The notes below the pieces were generated by a model. That model did not search any database. It was not told where the DNA came from and saw only the letters and a program-made list of their open reading frames with translations. DNA of 64,000 nt from Nostoc sp. 106C. Its GTDB lineage: Bacteria > Cyanobacteriota > Cyanobacteriia > Cyanobacteriales > Nostocaceae. Below, in pieces: positions 63,978 through 64,000 of this stretch. The position numbers and the translations under genes were made by a program. Numbering within the stretch: position 1 is the first letter of the stretch; each line of letters opens with the position of its first letter. Location: assembly GCF_002154725.1 (NCBI RefSeq), contig NZ_MTAW01000187.1:1-64000 (forward strand), in the 5' to 3' direction.

Positions 63978-64000
63978 TTATATTTATCCTTGGTGATGAG

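Overview
The window looks like chromosomal DNA of a filamentous, probably heterocyst-forming (Nostocales-type) cyanobacterium. The evidence is psbH and psbN in their usual divergent pair, a cytochrome c6 gene, a plant-type [2Fe-2S] ferredoxin, many GCGATCGC (HIP1) octamers, families of short dispersed repeats, very large multi-PAS/GAF hybrid kinases, a PatA-type regulator and several cyanobacterium-specific families (DUF1822, DUF3110). No tRNA, rRNA, CRISPR array, prophage or intact transposase was seen.

Layout. 0-6 kb: a small secreted protein built of 13-residue repeats, then a tight minus-strand signalling operon made of a PhnD-type lipoprotein, a membrane hybrid kinase with two receivers, and a receiver-kinase. 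6-8.4 kb: rpsU, pth, tatA, psbH and psbN. 8.4-16 kb: a GH38 alpha-mannosidase carrying in-frame repeat insertions, an unknown protein, a PlsC-type acyltransferase and a monoacylglycerol-lipase-like hydrolase. 16-21.6 kb: a receiver-less CheB methylesterase followed by a 1499-residue hybrid kinase with a ribbon-helix-helix-like N-terminus. 21.7-27.2 kb: SDR and HAD enzymes, tex and a ferredoxin. 27.5-33.6 kb: a run of small stress-type genes (a holin-4_2/YvlD-like membrane protein, a Pmp3 peptide, a coiled-coil protein, cytochrome c6, an aldo/keto reductase, a ChaB fusion and Dps). 34-38.8 kb: an apparent minus-strand operon of an alternative sigma factor, DUF1822, two DUF4870 paralogues and an ADP-ribosylglycohydrolase. 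Three secreted proteins run divergently from it (38.9-40.8 kb). 40.9-46.1 kb: a DUF442 phosphatase, a candidate small RNA, a GH1 beta-glucosidase, a radical-SAM activase-like protein and a decayed radical-SAM gene. 46.5-53.4 kb: a 2289-residue sensor kinase, followed by a fragment of an SRPBCC gene. 53.6-60 kb: a secreted carbohydrate-binding-like protein and TamB. 60.5-64 kb: a DUF3110 protein, a MITE-like element, murQ and a PatA-type regulator that probably opens a chemotaxis-like operon beyond the window.

The main theme is signal transduction: five large kinase or receiver proteins, a CheB and a sigma factor take up about a third of the sequence. The second theme is genome plasticity caused by short repeats. 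One 36-nt repeat splits a radical-SAM gene at what was probably a HIP1 site, another pair lies in frame inside the mannosidase, and a 97-bp TA-flanked element sits upstream of murQ. Several starts were moved from the longest open frame to positions with a clear Shine-Dalgarno sequence or a better family fit (pth, the mannosidase, petJ, the ChaB fusion, the DUF442 phosphatase, the PatA protein and others).
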